Position numbers and translations under genes: made by a program. The notes beneath the pieces were generated by a model. It made no database searches. It was not told the DNA's origin and was given only the letters and a program-made list of their open reading frames with translations. From Paenibacillus qinlingensis (GTDB lineage: Bacteria > Bacillota > Bacilli > Paenibacillales > NBRC-103111), in NCBI RefSeq assembly GCF_013204845.1, contig NZ_JABMKY010000010.1:124001-188000 (forward strand): a DNA stretch of 64,000 bases, read 5' to 3'. Below, piece by piece: positions 46,619-53,840 of this stretch. Numbering within the stretch: the first letter of the stretch is position 1; each line of letters opens with the position of its first letter.

Positions 46619-47614
46619 TTAAAGCTGAACGCGAGCGCGTTCTGTTGCGGATTTCAAGCAAGCGTCAATAACTTTCAAATTCAGAATGGCATCATTTGCA
46701 GGGAAACGTTGCGCTTTTTCACCCCAAGCCGCATAGGCCATATCGTCAACCTGCAGGGCGTATTGGTTAAGGAAAGGAACTTTTTCTTCGCGCTGCTCGT
46801 TGCCAACATAAACTTGGAAATGACCGGATTCTTCGGTTGGTGTTACAAATGCGGATGGAATCACAATGCGTCCCTTGGATCCTAGAATCTCAAGTGTATT
46901 TCGGAACGATGCCCACATCCCGCAATCGAACGTGAGGGCAACATTGCCACTGAATTCTACAAGTCCAGACATCATCATATCGACGTTATCGTGCTCAGGT
47001 GAGAAGAATGCATGTGTGGTAACAGCCTCAGGCTCACGGTCTAGGAGATATCTAGCCGCACTTAGCGGGTAACAGCCAACATCATAGACTGAGCCGCCGC
47101 CCCATTCGCGGACGAAACGAACATTTTTGCTATCATTTGGATTACTGAATGTAAATGCACCGTGAATACCGCGAATATCTCCGATTTCGCCAGATTGCAT
47201 GATTTCTTTCACACGCTCGTAACGTGGGTGATGGCGGTACATGAAAGCTTCAGCGAACAGTACACCAGCTTCTTCACTAGCGGTAACCATTTCCTGGGTT
47301 TCAGCTGCCGTCAGTGCAGCAGGTTTCTCACAGAGTACATGCTTTCCTGCTTGGGCTGCGCGTATCGTCCATTCTTTATGTAGATGGTTTGGAAGTGGGA
47401 TATAGATCGCATCAATCTCTGGATCTGCAATCAATTCTTCATAGCTGCCATAAGCTTTCGGGATATCAAGCTTGGCGGCAACCTCTTGTGATTTTTCCAA
47501 ATTGCGGCTGGCGATTGCGCTTACAACACCTGTTTGCGATTGCTGAATCCCCGGGATACAGGCACGGATGGCAATACCCGCGCAGCCTAAAATTCCCCAA
47601 CGTAGTTTAGTCAT
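46619..47614 (-). CDS. Gfo/Idh/MocA family oxidoreductase
   Basis: A 331-residue NAD(P)-dependent sugar dehydrogenase. The Rossmann motif is WGILGCAGIA, and the catalytic/cofactor motif is HVLCEKPAALT (EKP). The C-terminal alpha/beta domain has GGGSVYDVGCYPLSAARYLL, typical of the family. It is first in a two-gene operon with the aldo/keto reductase and is transcribed away from the AraC regulator, which probably controls it. The substrate cannot be told; myo-inositol, glucose-fructose and xylose enzymes share these features. Confidence 0.9.
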   Translation of the reverse strand: MTKLRWGILGCAGIAIRACIPGIQQSQTGVVSAIASRNLEKSQEVAAKLDIPKAYGSYEELIADPEIDAIYIPLPNHLHKEWTIRAAQAGKHVLCEKPAALTAAETQEMVTASEEAGVLFAEAFMYRHHPRYERVKEIMQSGEIGDIRGIHGAFTFSNPNDSKNVRFVREWGGGSVYDVGCYPLSAARYLLDREPEAVTTHAFFSPEHDNVDMMMSGLVEFSGNVALTFDCGMWASFRNTLEILGSKGRIVIPSAFVTPTEESGHFQVYVGNEQREEKVPFLNQYALQVDDMAYAAWGEKAQRFPANDAILNLKVIDACLKSATERARVQL

Positions 47615-47650
47615 GCTTGTATTTCTCCTTTTTCTAGCGGAATGTGTAAC

Positions 47651-47694
47651 GTTATATTGCTATTATAAAATGAGTTATTTAAAATGAATATAAC
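47651..47694. promoter_or_regulatory. Inverted repeat in the divergent Gfo/AraC region
   Basis: gttatatt (47651-47658) and aatataac (47687-47694) are exact inverted copies, followed by the small palindrome caatatattg. Position between divergent genes suggests binding by the AraC regulator. Confidence 0.4.
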
Positions 47695-47747
47695 AATATA
47701 TTGAATCGACTATCGTAATATTGTCATTAGAGATGAGGTCTTATTCG

Positions 47748-48593
47748 ATGCGTAGACATGTTATGTTACCAAAGTTACAGCAATCCATGTATTTCATATT
47801 CCCAGAATCCGTAGGCTGGTATAGCGAAGAGCCCCAACATGAAGTCGAGCGGCCAGAGGGCGTATGGTCAACGTATAGTTTGCATTTTGTTATTTCAGGA
47901 AAAGGGTATGTGGAGATCGAGGGACAGTTATACACTTTGCAAAAGGGGGATGCCTTCTTATTCCCGCCCTATCAAGAGCAGCGTTATTACAGTTCGAAAG
48001 ATGATCCATGGGATGTTCGGTGGGTGCATTTTTATGGGGATCAGATCAAGGAGTTCCTGTTGGAAAAGGGATTTCTGCGCAATTTGTGGACGTTAAAAAG
48101 AAGTGCTGAGCTTGAGAAAGCTTTCAATGAACTGCTTTTAGAAGGGGAAGCCCATCAAATACTTCGCCCTACGCAGTTGAGCACGTTGATGTATATGATT
48201 TTGTGCGAATTCATGAGCTATGCGTCACCGTTAACGGTCAATCGAGGGACGGAATCGGTGGATCGGATTCTAGCCTTGCTTCCAGAGATGCAGCGTAGAG
48301 CTTGCGAGCCATTTAATCTTGAGGAGTGGGCGGAGCTAACGGGCGTCACTACGTATTATTTTTGTAAAATATTTCGAAAAGCCACCTCGATGACGCCGCT
48401 GTCGTTCATTACACTTTGCCGAATCCAATTCGCTAAGCAGCGATTAATTGAGAAAGAAAATTGGCCGATCAAGGACATCGCAGGTGAGGCGGGGTATACG
48501 TCTGCGAGCTATTTCAATCAGCGATTTCATGAACATGAAGGCATGACGCCGAGTGAGTTCCGCAGCTTATATATGAAAGGCTCCTTCAGCTAA
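47748..48593 (+). CDS. AraC family regulator with N-terminal cupin
   Basis: A 281-residue sugar-type AraC regulator. The N-terminal cupin has LHFVISGKGYVEIEGQLYTLQKGDAFLFPP, seen as short beta blocks, and the C-terminal double helix-turn-helix has NLEEWAELTGVTTYYFCKIF and IKDIAGEAGYTSASYFNQRF, ending MTPSEFR. The ATG at 47748 has ATGAGG nine bases upstream; the frame is open from a TTG at 47721 with no ribosome site. It is divergent from the Gfo/aldo-keto operon, its likely target. Confidence 0.88.
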   Translation: MRRHVMLPKLQQSMYFIFPESVGWYSEEPQHEVERPEGVWSTYSLHFVISGKGYVEIEGQLYTLQKGDAFLFPPYQEQRYYSSKDDPWDVRWVHFYGDQIKEFLLEKGFLRNLWTLKRSAELEKAFNELLLEGEAHQILRPTQLSTLMYMILCEFMSYASPLTVNRGTESVDRILALLPEMQRRACEPFNLEEWAELTGVTTYYFCKIFRKATSMTPLSFITLCRIQFAKQRLIEKENWPIKDIAGEAGYTSASYFNQRFHEHEGMTPSEFRSLYMKGSFS

Positions 48594-48693
48594 ATCAGTG
48601 ATCCCGGGCTTGGTACTAGTAAAAGTTAGTACTTTTGGAAGGCATGCTAGCACGGTACTCTTAGTCTGTAGAGACGATAAGGGGGCTGAGCAG

Positions 48694-49329
48694 ATGCAAA
48701 ATCAAGCGAATAAGAAACCTTTTCAAACCAATTGGATGCTGCATGTGATTCTGGTGGTGTGGCTGGGCGTGTGGGGATGGTTGGCGATTGCGCCGCATAG
48801 TCGTGGGGACTGGGTGTTAGAAAATCTGTTGACATGGGCTGCATTACTTGGATTCATTGCTACGTATAAGGTATTTACATTTTCAAATTTAACGTATGGC
48901 TTATTGGCGATTTTCCTGTTGTTGCATAGTGTAGGGGCTCATTTTTCATACAATGGGACGTGGTTCGATCCTTGGTTGCGGAGTTTATTCGGGTCTGAGC
49001 GGGATCACTTTGATCGGCTTGTTCATTTGAGTTTCGGATTGCTATGTGCCTATCCCATATTTGAAGGTTTGCGGTCATGGACAACACTTGGGAGAAGATG
49101 GATTTATGTGATGACGTGTGTTATCGTTTTGGCTATGGGTGCGTTCTATGAGCTTATTGAAATGTGGGTCGCCATGATCGTAGCACCTGAGATCGGTACT
49201 TTATTCGTGGGTGCGCAAGGCGATCCTTGGGATGCACAACATGATATGGAGCTTGCCCTATATGGTGCGATTATCGCGATGTGTGTGACGGCTTATGGGA
49301 AACGAAGGAAAGTGGAAGATTACTTATAG
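48694..49329 (+). CDS. DUF2238 (YjdF-like) membrane protein
   Basis: A 211-residue integral membrane protein with about five or six predicted helices. It matches the DUF2238/YjdF pattern: VENLLTW-like start, then DHFDRLVHLSFGLL, and the conserved GAFYELIEMWVA and GDPWDAQHDMELALYGA. The function of this family is unknown; conserved Asp, His and Glu residues near the membrane suggest a metal site or an enzyme. The ATG at 48694 follows AAGGGGGCTGAG. The frame extends upstream to 48598 without a ribosome site. The lactonase gene follows within 30 bases. Confidence 0.82.
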   Translation: MQNQANKKPFQTNWMLHVILVVWLGVWGWLAIAPHSRGDWVLENLLTWAALLGFIATYKVFTFSNLTYGLLAIFLLLHSVGAHFSYNGTWFDPWLRSLFGSERDHFDRLVHLSFGLLCAYPIFEGLRSWTTLGRRWIYVMTCVIVLAMGAFYELIEMWVAMIVAPEIGTLFVGAQGDPWDAQHDMELALYGAIIAMCVTAYGKRRKVEDYL

Positions 49330-49354
49330 GGGAGAATGGGAGGCAGAGTTGGTA

Positions 49355-50497
49355 ATGGCAAATGAGCGTGAGAGTGCGAATGCAGGTGCAAGTGAAAATG
49401 CACAGGCAAATACAAACTCAAATGAAAATGCACAGGCATATGTGTATGTTGGTTCATATACGGATGATCAGCATCCGGTGGGCATTTCTTTATATAGTTT
49501 TAATAGGCAGTATGGTAAATTGACGCTGGTTGAAACGTACAGCGATTTGCCGAATGCTTCGTTTCTAGCGGTGAACAAGGATAAAACCGTCTTGTACGCT
49601 GTAAGTGAAACGGTGTCATATGAAGGAAGATTCGGAGGCTCGGCAGCAGCCTATGCGATTGAAGCGGGTACGGGGAGATTGAGCAAAATCAATCAACAAC
49701 CGGCAGACGGCTCAGCGCCTTGCTACATTAGCTTGGATGCTACGGGCCGCAGGGTGTATGTGGCGAATTACTTAAGCGGCGATGTGACGGTGTTTCCCGT
49801 TGAGGCTGGCGGCGGTTTGGGTGAACATACGCAGCTGATCAAGCATGAGGGCCAGCTTGGACCGCAAGCGGATCGCCAAGAAGCGCCGCATGCGCACTCG
49901 ATTGTTCCGTCACCGGACAATCGGTTTGCTGTTTCGGCTGATCTAGGCATTGATCGGCTAGTCGTTAGCCGCATTGACGCGGATAGCGGGGACCTGCTGC
50001 CGCATGGCGGAGCAGCGGTCAAGCCGGGCGCGGGCCCGCGGCATGTGGTGTTTAACGCGGAGAGCACGCATGTGTACGCGATCAATGAGCTGGACAACAC
50101 GGTGACCGTGTTGTCTTATGAGGCGGACGCGGGCCGCATGGCCGCGGTCCAGAACTTGTCGACACTGCCGGAGGACTTCGACGGTGTCAGCTATTGCGCG
50201 GACATCCACCTCGCAGAGGATGGCCGTTTCTTGTACGCATCGAACCGCGGACACGATAGTATCGCGGTTTATGGGGTCGACCGAGACAGCGGCACGCTGT
50301 CGGTCGTGGGTTGGCACTCGACGCGGGGGCAGTGGCCGCGGAACTTCGCGCTTTCGCCGCAGGACGAGTTCCTGCTCGCGGCGAATCAGAACTCGAACAG
50401 CATCGTTGTTTTCCGCAGGGATGCGGAGACAGGGATGCTGCATGAGACGGAGCAAACTGTAGCGGTATCGCGACCGGTTTGCGTGAAATTTCTATAA
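49355..50497 (+). CDS. 6-phosphogluconolactonase-type seven-bladed beta-propeller (lactonase family)
   Basis: A 380-residue protein of the PF10282 lactonase family. The propeller shows YVYVGSYTDDQHPVGISLYSF, NASFLAVNKDKTVLYAVSE, the conserved PHAHSIVPSPDNRF and GPRHVVFN, seen as separate blades. Related YkgB/Pgl enzymes open 6-phosphogluconolactone, but other family members act on different lactones. The first 30 residues are low-complexity Ala/Asn/Glu-rich with a repeated ENAQA block and are probably not part of the fold. The ATG at 49355 has GGGAGG 11 bases upstream. From about 49700 onward the gene becomes much richer in GC. A terminator follows at 50539. Confidence 0.83.
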   Translation: MANERESANAGASENAQANTNSNENAQAYVYVGSYTDDQHPVGISLYSFNRQYGKLTLVETYSDLPNASFLAVNKDKTVLYAVSETVSYEGRFGGSAAAYAIEAGTGRLSKINQQPADGSAPCYISLDATGRRVYVANYLSGDVTVFPVEAGGGLGEHTQLIKHEGQLGPQADRQEAPHAHSIVPSPDNRFAVSADLGIDRLVVSRIDADSGDLLPHGGAAVKPGAGPRHVVFNAESTHVYAINELDNTVTVLSYEADAGRMAAVQNLSTLPEDFDGVSYCADIHLAEDGRFLYASNRGHDSIAVYGVDRDSGTLSVVGWHSTRGQWPRNFALSPQDEFLLAANQNSNSIVVFRRDAETGMLHETEQTVAVSRPVCVKFL

Positions 50498-50538
50498 GAT
50501 TCGCTGACGTGCAGCATTAGGCGCTATTGTTGAAAAAA

Positions 50539-50573
50539 GGAGGGGCAAGTTTCGACTTGCGCCTCTTTTTTTT
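50539..50573 (+). terminator. Terminator after lactonase gene
   Basis: Arms gaggggcaag and cttgcgcctc (one mismatch) enclose a six-base loop and are followed by eight or more T. Confidence 0.9.
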
Positions 50574-50582
50574 GTGGCGTGA

Positions 50583-50795
50583 GCTGTAACCGTGAAAAAC
50601 ACGCTTACAGCTGTGGAAAGCGCCGAAAGCACCTGCCCCTCGTGCTGTAACGGTAAAAAACACGCTTACAGCTGTGGAAAGTGCCGAAAGCACCTGTTCC
50701 TCGTGCTGTAGTGATGAAAAACACGCTTACAGCTACAATAGTACCCAAAATCAACAGCCCGACGCGCTGTAACGGTGAAAAACATCACTACGATC
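50583..50795. repeat. Second array of the 61-bp palindromic repeat, four units
   Basis: Units begin at 50583, 50644, 50705 and 50766, again exactly 61 bases apart. Each starts gctgta and keeps the gtgAAAAAcac-like centre with a ttacagc right arm (decayed in unit 4). The linkers are 32 bases, as at 19322, but unrelated to those: two are near-copies starting tgtggaaag, while the third differs. Palindrome, length and period are therefore kept while linkers vary between and partly within arrays. The array lies between the lactonase terminator and the MarR operators. Confidence 0.93.
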
Positions 50796-50853
50796 ACGAA
50801 ATATGCTCCCCAACCCTAAGCGCTGCGACGATTAAAAAATCCGCCAAAAATTA

Positions 50854-50903
50854 GTTGCACATGCAACGTATTCGGCGTACACTAAATTAGTGGCAAGTGC
50901 AAC
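50854..50903 (+). promoter_or_regulatory. Promoter of the MarR/MFS operon with two operator palindromes
   Basis: GTTGCACATGCAAC (50854-50867, perfect 6-bp arms) and GTGGCAAGTGCAAC (50890-50903, one mismatch) are 36 bases apart. Between them is a -10-like TACACT (50878-50883), 17 bases after TTGCAC, which lies inside the first palindrome. Repressor bound at both sites would cover the -35 and the start point, the usual MarR autoregulation. A tract of TTAG repeats follows at about 50935-50980. Confidence 0.75.
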
Positions 50904-51014
50904 GATTCGGAAGATCGATTAGTCAGGTTTAGTTAAGTAGTTGTTAGATGTTAGTTAGTTAGTTGTTAGTTAGTTTTAGTATAGCCATACATTCAGAAAC
51001 AAGGAGGGGTTGCA

Positions 51015-51464
51015 ATGATTGAAACACGAAATTCGATTCCACGGTGGGTCTCGCTAATTTACCGGTACGGACAGATGTATATCGGTGAGCATTTAAAGCG
51101 ATTCGAGATAGGCAGAGGTCAGCATATTTTCCTCAATGCGTTGTATAAAGAGGACGGTTTAACGCAAGAAGAGCTGTCCGACTATTTGAAAATAGATAAA
51201 GGCACGACTGCGAAAGCGCTGAAAAAGCTAGAAGAGCAAGGTTACATAACGCGCACTGTCAGTGAAAAAGATAAGCGATGCTACGAGGTTTTATTGACGG
51301 ATAAAGCTCGCGGAATTAAAGAAGATGTGCGGAAAGTACTTACCGATTGGCGAGAACGATTGACGTTCGGGATGTCGGATGAAGAGAAGGGGATGGCCCT
51401 TACGATTTTGGAGAAAATGGGTCATAATGCGGCTCACTTTGCTGAAGAAGAGGTAGGCCGATGA
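51015..51464 (+). CDS. MarR family transcriptional regulator
   Basis: A 149-residue winged-helix repressor. The DNA-binding part is LTQEELSDYLKIDKGTTAKALKKLEEQGYI with the wing TVSEKDKRCYEVLLTDKA, the classic MarR signature in order. AAGGAGG precedes the ATG. It overlaps the MFS exporter gene by four bases (ATGA), so the pair is translationally coupled. It probably represses its own operon from the two palindromes upstream and is released by a toxic ligand that the exporter removes. Confidence 0.92.
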   Translation: MIETRNSIPRWVSLIYRYGQMYIGEHLKRFEIGRGQHIFLNALYKEDGLTQEELSDYLKIDKGTTAKALKKLEEQGYITRTVSEKDKRCYEVLLTDKARGIKEDVRKVLTDWRERLTFGMSDEEKGMALTILEKMGHNAAHFAEEEVGR

Positions 51465-52726
51465 ATATGAGGGCTGCGGGGGCTGTGTTCATTGATCGCC
51501 ATTTCCATGCGTTGACACACAAGAATTATCGCTATATGTGGTTAGGGCAATGTGTTTCGTTGATCGGTACATGGATGCAAAATATCGGGCAGTCTTGGCT
51601 CGTTTTAACACTGACGGGATCGTCTCTCAAACTTGGGATTGTGGCTGCGTGCCAGTTCCTGCCGATTCTATTGTTTTCGCTGTTTGCGGGTATTATCGTA
51701 GATAAATTTCCGAAGAAGAAGATTCTTATACTCACACAGACGGTATCGATGATACTTGCCTTCGCGTTGGCCACATTGGTACTAACGGATACAGTTCGAT
51801 ATGAATATATCCTGGTCTTAGCATTGCTGCTAGGCTTAAATAATACGTTGGATATGCCTACAAGGCAGGCTTTTAATGTGGAAATTGTGGGGAAAGAAGA
51901 TTTGATGAATGCGATAGCGCTCAATTCAACGACGTTTAATATGGCAAGGATTGTTGGTCCTTCAATTGGCGCAGTCATGATGGCCTGGTTAGGCGCAGGA
52001 TGGTGCTTTCTACTAAATGGGGTCAGCTTTATAGCTGTGCTATATGGTCTGATTCATATTGAGGCAGCGCCCTACGTACGTAAGATGAGAGCGAAGGAAG
52101 GTATTCTGAAGGAAATTAAGGATGGTATCGTCTATATTGCCAAAGATCCAATTCTCTCACCAACTGTTTTGTTAGTAACCGTTATTGGGACGCTCGCTTT
52201 TAACTTTAATATTCTTATTCCTGTGTTTACCAAAAATGTCTTGCACATGGGAGAGACGACCTACGGTACGTTGATGTCTTGTTTAGGCGTGGGTTCATTA
52301 GCCGGGGCTCTAACTATGTCTTTTCGTAGTAAGCGAGGGCCGAAGCTGAAGTTGAGTATGGCAGCAAGCTGCATGGTGGCTATATGCTTAATTCTTAATG
52401 GACTGAGCGGCTCAGTTTGGGTCTGTGGTACACTACTTGCTTTCACAGGGTTCTTTAATATTTTATTCGCGACAAATAGTAATTCGGCACTTCAAATGTA
52501 TGCGAAGGATGAGTATCGTGCTCGTGTTATGAGTGTGTATGCCCTTGTATTTGCGGGTTCTACACCGATTGGCAGTCTGTTCTCTGGGTTCATAGCGGAT
52601 CGATTCGGAGCGAATGGCGCATTCGTTGCTTGTGGGGTTCTGACGGGGTTGCTCTGCTTATTCATCACTTGGAAGTATAAATCCTCACTATCAACACAAT
52701 CTCTCAAGGAGCAGGAAATGGCTTAA
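51461..52726 (+). CDS. MFS transporter, DHA3/EntS-like exporter
   Basis: A 421-residue, 12-helix transporter. It starts with ALTHKNYRYMWLGQCVSLIG, typical of EntS-type exporters, and has the loop FAGIIVDKFPKKKILI between helices 2 and 3 and LDMPTRQAFNVEIV. GAAGAGG in the end of the marR gene serves its ATG. Control by the co-transcribed MarR repressor suggests export of an antibiotic or similar compound. Siderophore export is the alternative from the family. Confidence 0.9.
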   Translation: MNMRAAGAVFIDRHFHALTHKNYRYMWLGQCVSLIGTWMQNIGQSWLVLTLTGSSLKLGIVAACQFLPILLFSLFAGIIVDKFPKKKILILTQTVSMILAFALATLVLTDTVRYEYILVLALLLGLNNTLDMPTRQAFNVEIVGKEDLMNAIALNSTTFNMARIVGPSIGAVMMAWLGAGWCFLLNGVSFIAVLYGLIHIEAAPYVRKMRAKEGILKEIKDGIVYIAKDPILSPTVLLVTVIGTLAFNFNILIPVFTKNVLHMGETTYGTLMSCLGVGSLAGALTMSFRSKRGPKLKLSMAASCMVAICLILNGLSGSVWVCGTLLAFTGFFNILFATNSNSALQMYAKDEYRARVMSVYALVFAGSTPIGSLFSGFIADRFGANGAFVACGVLTGLLCLFITWKYKSSLSTQSLKEQEMA

Positions 52727-52773
52727 AATGAGTTCATTCGACTATTTATATTATAAAGATTCTAGCATTTGGG

Positions 52774-52802
52774 TTGTCAATTAACTAGGGATTCGCTACA
52801 AT
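52774..52802 (+). promoter_or_regulatory. Sigma-A promoter of the small unknown gene
   Basis: TTGTCA (52774-52779) and TACAAT (52797-52802) are separated by exactly 17 bases; each matches consensus at five of six positions. Transcription would begin near 52809, just before the ribosome site of the gene at 52836. Confidence 0.8.
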
Positions 52803-52835
52803 ATGAGGATAAGTTCATGTGTGAGGAGGGATCTT

Positions 52836-53234
52836 GTGCTGGGGATATGGAAGAAATGGATGCAGAAGCCAATGCAGGAACCGAAGCACACTGTGGATTA
52901 CAAAACGATGGAAATCGACGTTGTCATTAAATGTTTTGTTTCGGATAAGGAGAAGCCGTTTCGAGTCATCTTTAAAGTTGAGAAACAAGGCTCTTTCTTT
53001 TCGAAAGATATTTTTGTGAAAAATGTGGATTCAAAAACATCCTATGAGCTCATTCATAACTTTTCCACGCTTGGCATGAACAATGAAGAGTTGAACAAGT
53101 ATGAAAGCACAGATTATGCTGAATACAGCTTCGCTACGTTGGAAGAAGCCAAAAAAGTGAAAGATACAACCGTCGATTACATACGCTTTCTGATCCGCGA
53201 GCATCAACAAGAGACACTAGCGAAAATTTCATAA
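52836..53234 (+). CDS. Small protein of unknown function
   Basis: A 132-residue cytoplasmic protein that I do not recognise. It starts at a GTG with GAGGAGGGA just upstream. It is rich in Lys, Glu and Asp, with a beta-rich central part (IDVVIKCFVSDKEKPFRVIF) and helical ends, and no membrane segment or clear motif. It has its own near-consensus promoter and a terminator shared with the convergent LytTR gene, so it is a genuine single-gene unit. Confidence 0.72.
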   Translation: MLGIWKKWMQKPMQEPKHTVDYKTMEIDVVIKCFVSDKEKPFRVIFKVEKQGSFFSKDIFVKNVDSKTSYELIHNFSTLGMNNEELNKYESTDYAEYSFATLEEAKKVKDTTVDYIRFLIREHQQETLAKIS

Positions 53235-53248
53235 TGCTGTAAGACAAG

Positions 53249-53286
53249 AAAGGAGCTAGCGATGAAATTCGCTTAGCTCCTTTTTT
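53249..53286. terminator. Terminator between the small gene and LytTR gene
   Basis: Arms aaggagcta-gcg and cgct-tagctcctt pair with one bulge around an eight-base loop, followed by six T on the plus strand. Confidence 0.86.
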
Positions 53287-53306
53287 ACGCTTAGATTTGA
53301 CTGTGC

Positions 53307-53654
53307 TTATGCTTCAGCTTTTTGTTGTAATACAATTTCTTTCAGCCTATGTTGGCGAAGCTTCGTAATCGGCGTGTATTTGGATTCGGATCCTCTAACT
53401 TCGAAGAATACTTTGCCATCCTGAATATGTTGAATTTTACGAGTGTTCACATAACTATCTGTGTTTACTTTGAAAAAGCAGCTGTCTGAGGTTATACTCT
53501 GGATCTCTTCTGTATTAAGGCGTTTCTTGATATGGTAGTTCTTCCCATGAAAGGAGACTAGACCATGTTCACCAACGCGGAAATACATGATATCCTTTTC
53601 TAAAATAAAATCCTCATACGTATTCTGTACTTCGAGTTCGAGCGCTACATTCAT
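53307..53654 (-). CDS. Stand-alone LytTR DNA-binding protein
   Basis: A 115-residue protein consisting almost only of a LytTR domain: DIMYFRVGEHGLVSFHGKNY, then CFFKVNTDSYVNTRKIQHIQ and a basic end LRQHRLKEIV. There is no receiver domain, so it must be regulated by level, ligand or partner. AAGGGGG precedes the ATG. Short LytTR proteins of this kind often lie beside membrane partners or act as autoregulators; none is present here. The nearest genes are the unknown small protein and the FAD oxidoreductase. Confidence 0.82.
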   Translation of the reverse strand: MNVALELEVQNTYEDFILEKDIMYFRVGEHGLVSFHGKNYHIKKRLNTEEIQSITSDSCFFKVNTDSYVNTRKIQHIQDGKVFFEVRGSESKYTPITKLRQHRLKEIVLQQKAEA

Positions 53655-53753
53655 TTTATTTGCCCCCTTCTTAAAATGATAACGCTTACATAACTTAAGA
53701 CGGTTTTATCTTACCATAATATGTGAGGCAAGGGAAGGCTTTTTTCATAGTAA

Positions 53754-53796
53754 AAAACCAACAAAATTCTCCCTTTAAGGACGAATATGTTGGTTC
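53754..53796 (-). terminator. Terminator of the FAD oxidoreductase gene (minus strand)
   Basis: Arms accaaca and tgttggt, extended by an imperfect inner pairing, are followed on the minus strand by six T. It lies about 45 bases after the gene's end. Confidence 0.78.
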
Positions 53797-53840
53797 TTTG
53801 CTGATTTTGACGAAAGAACTCTTATTTCCTCGGAAATAAT

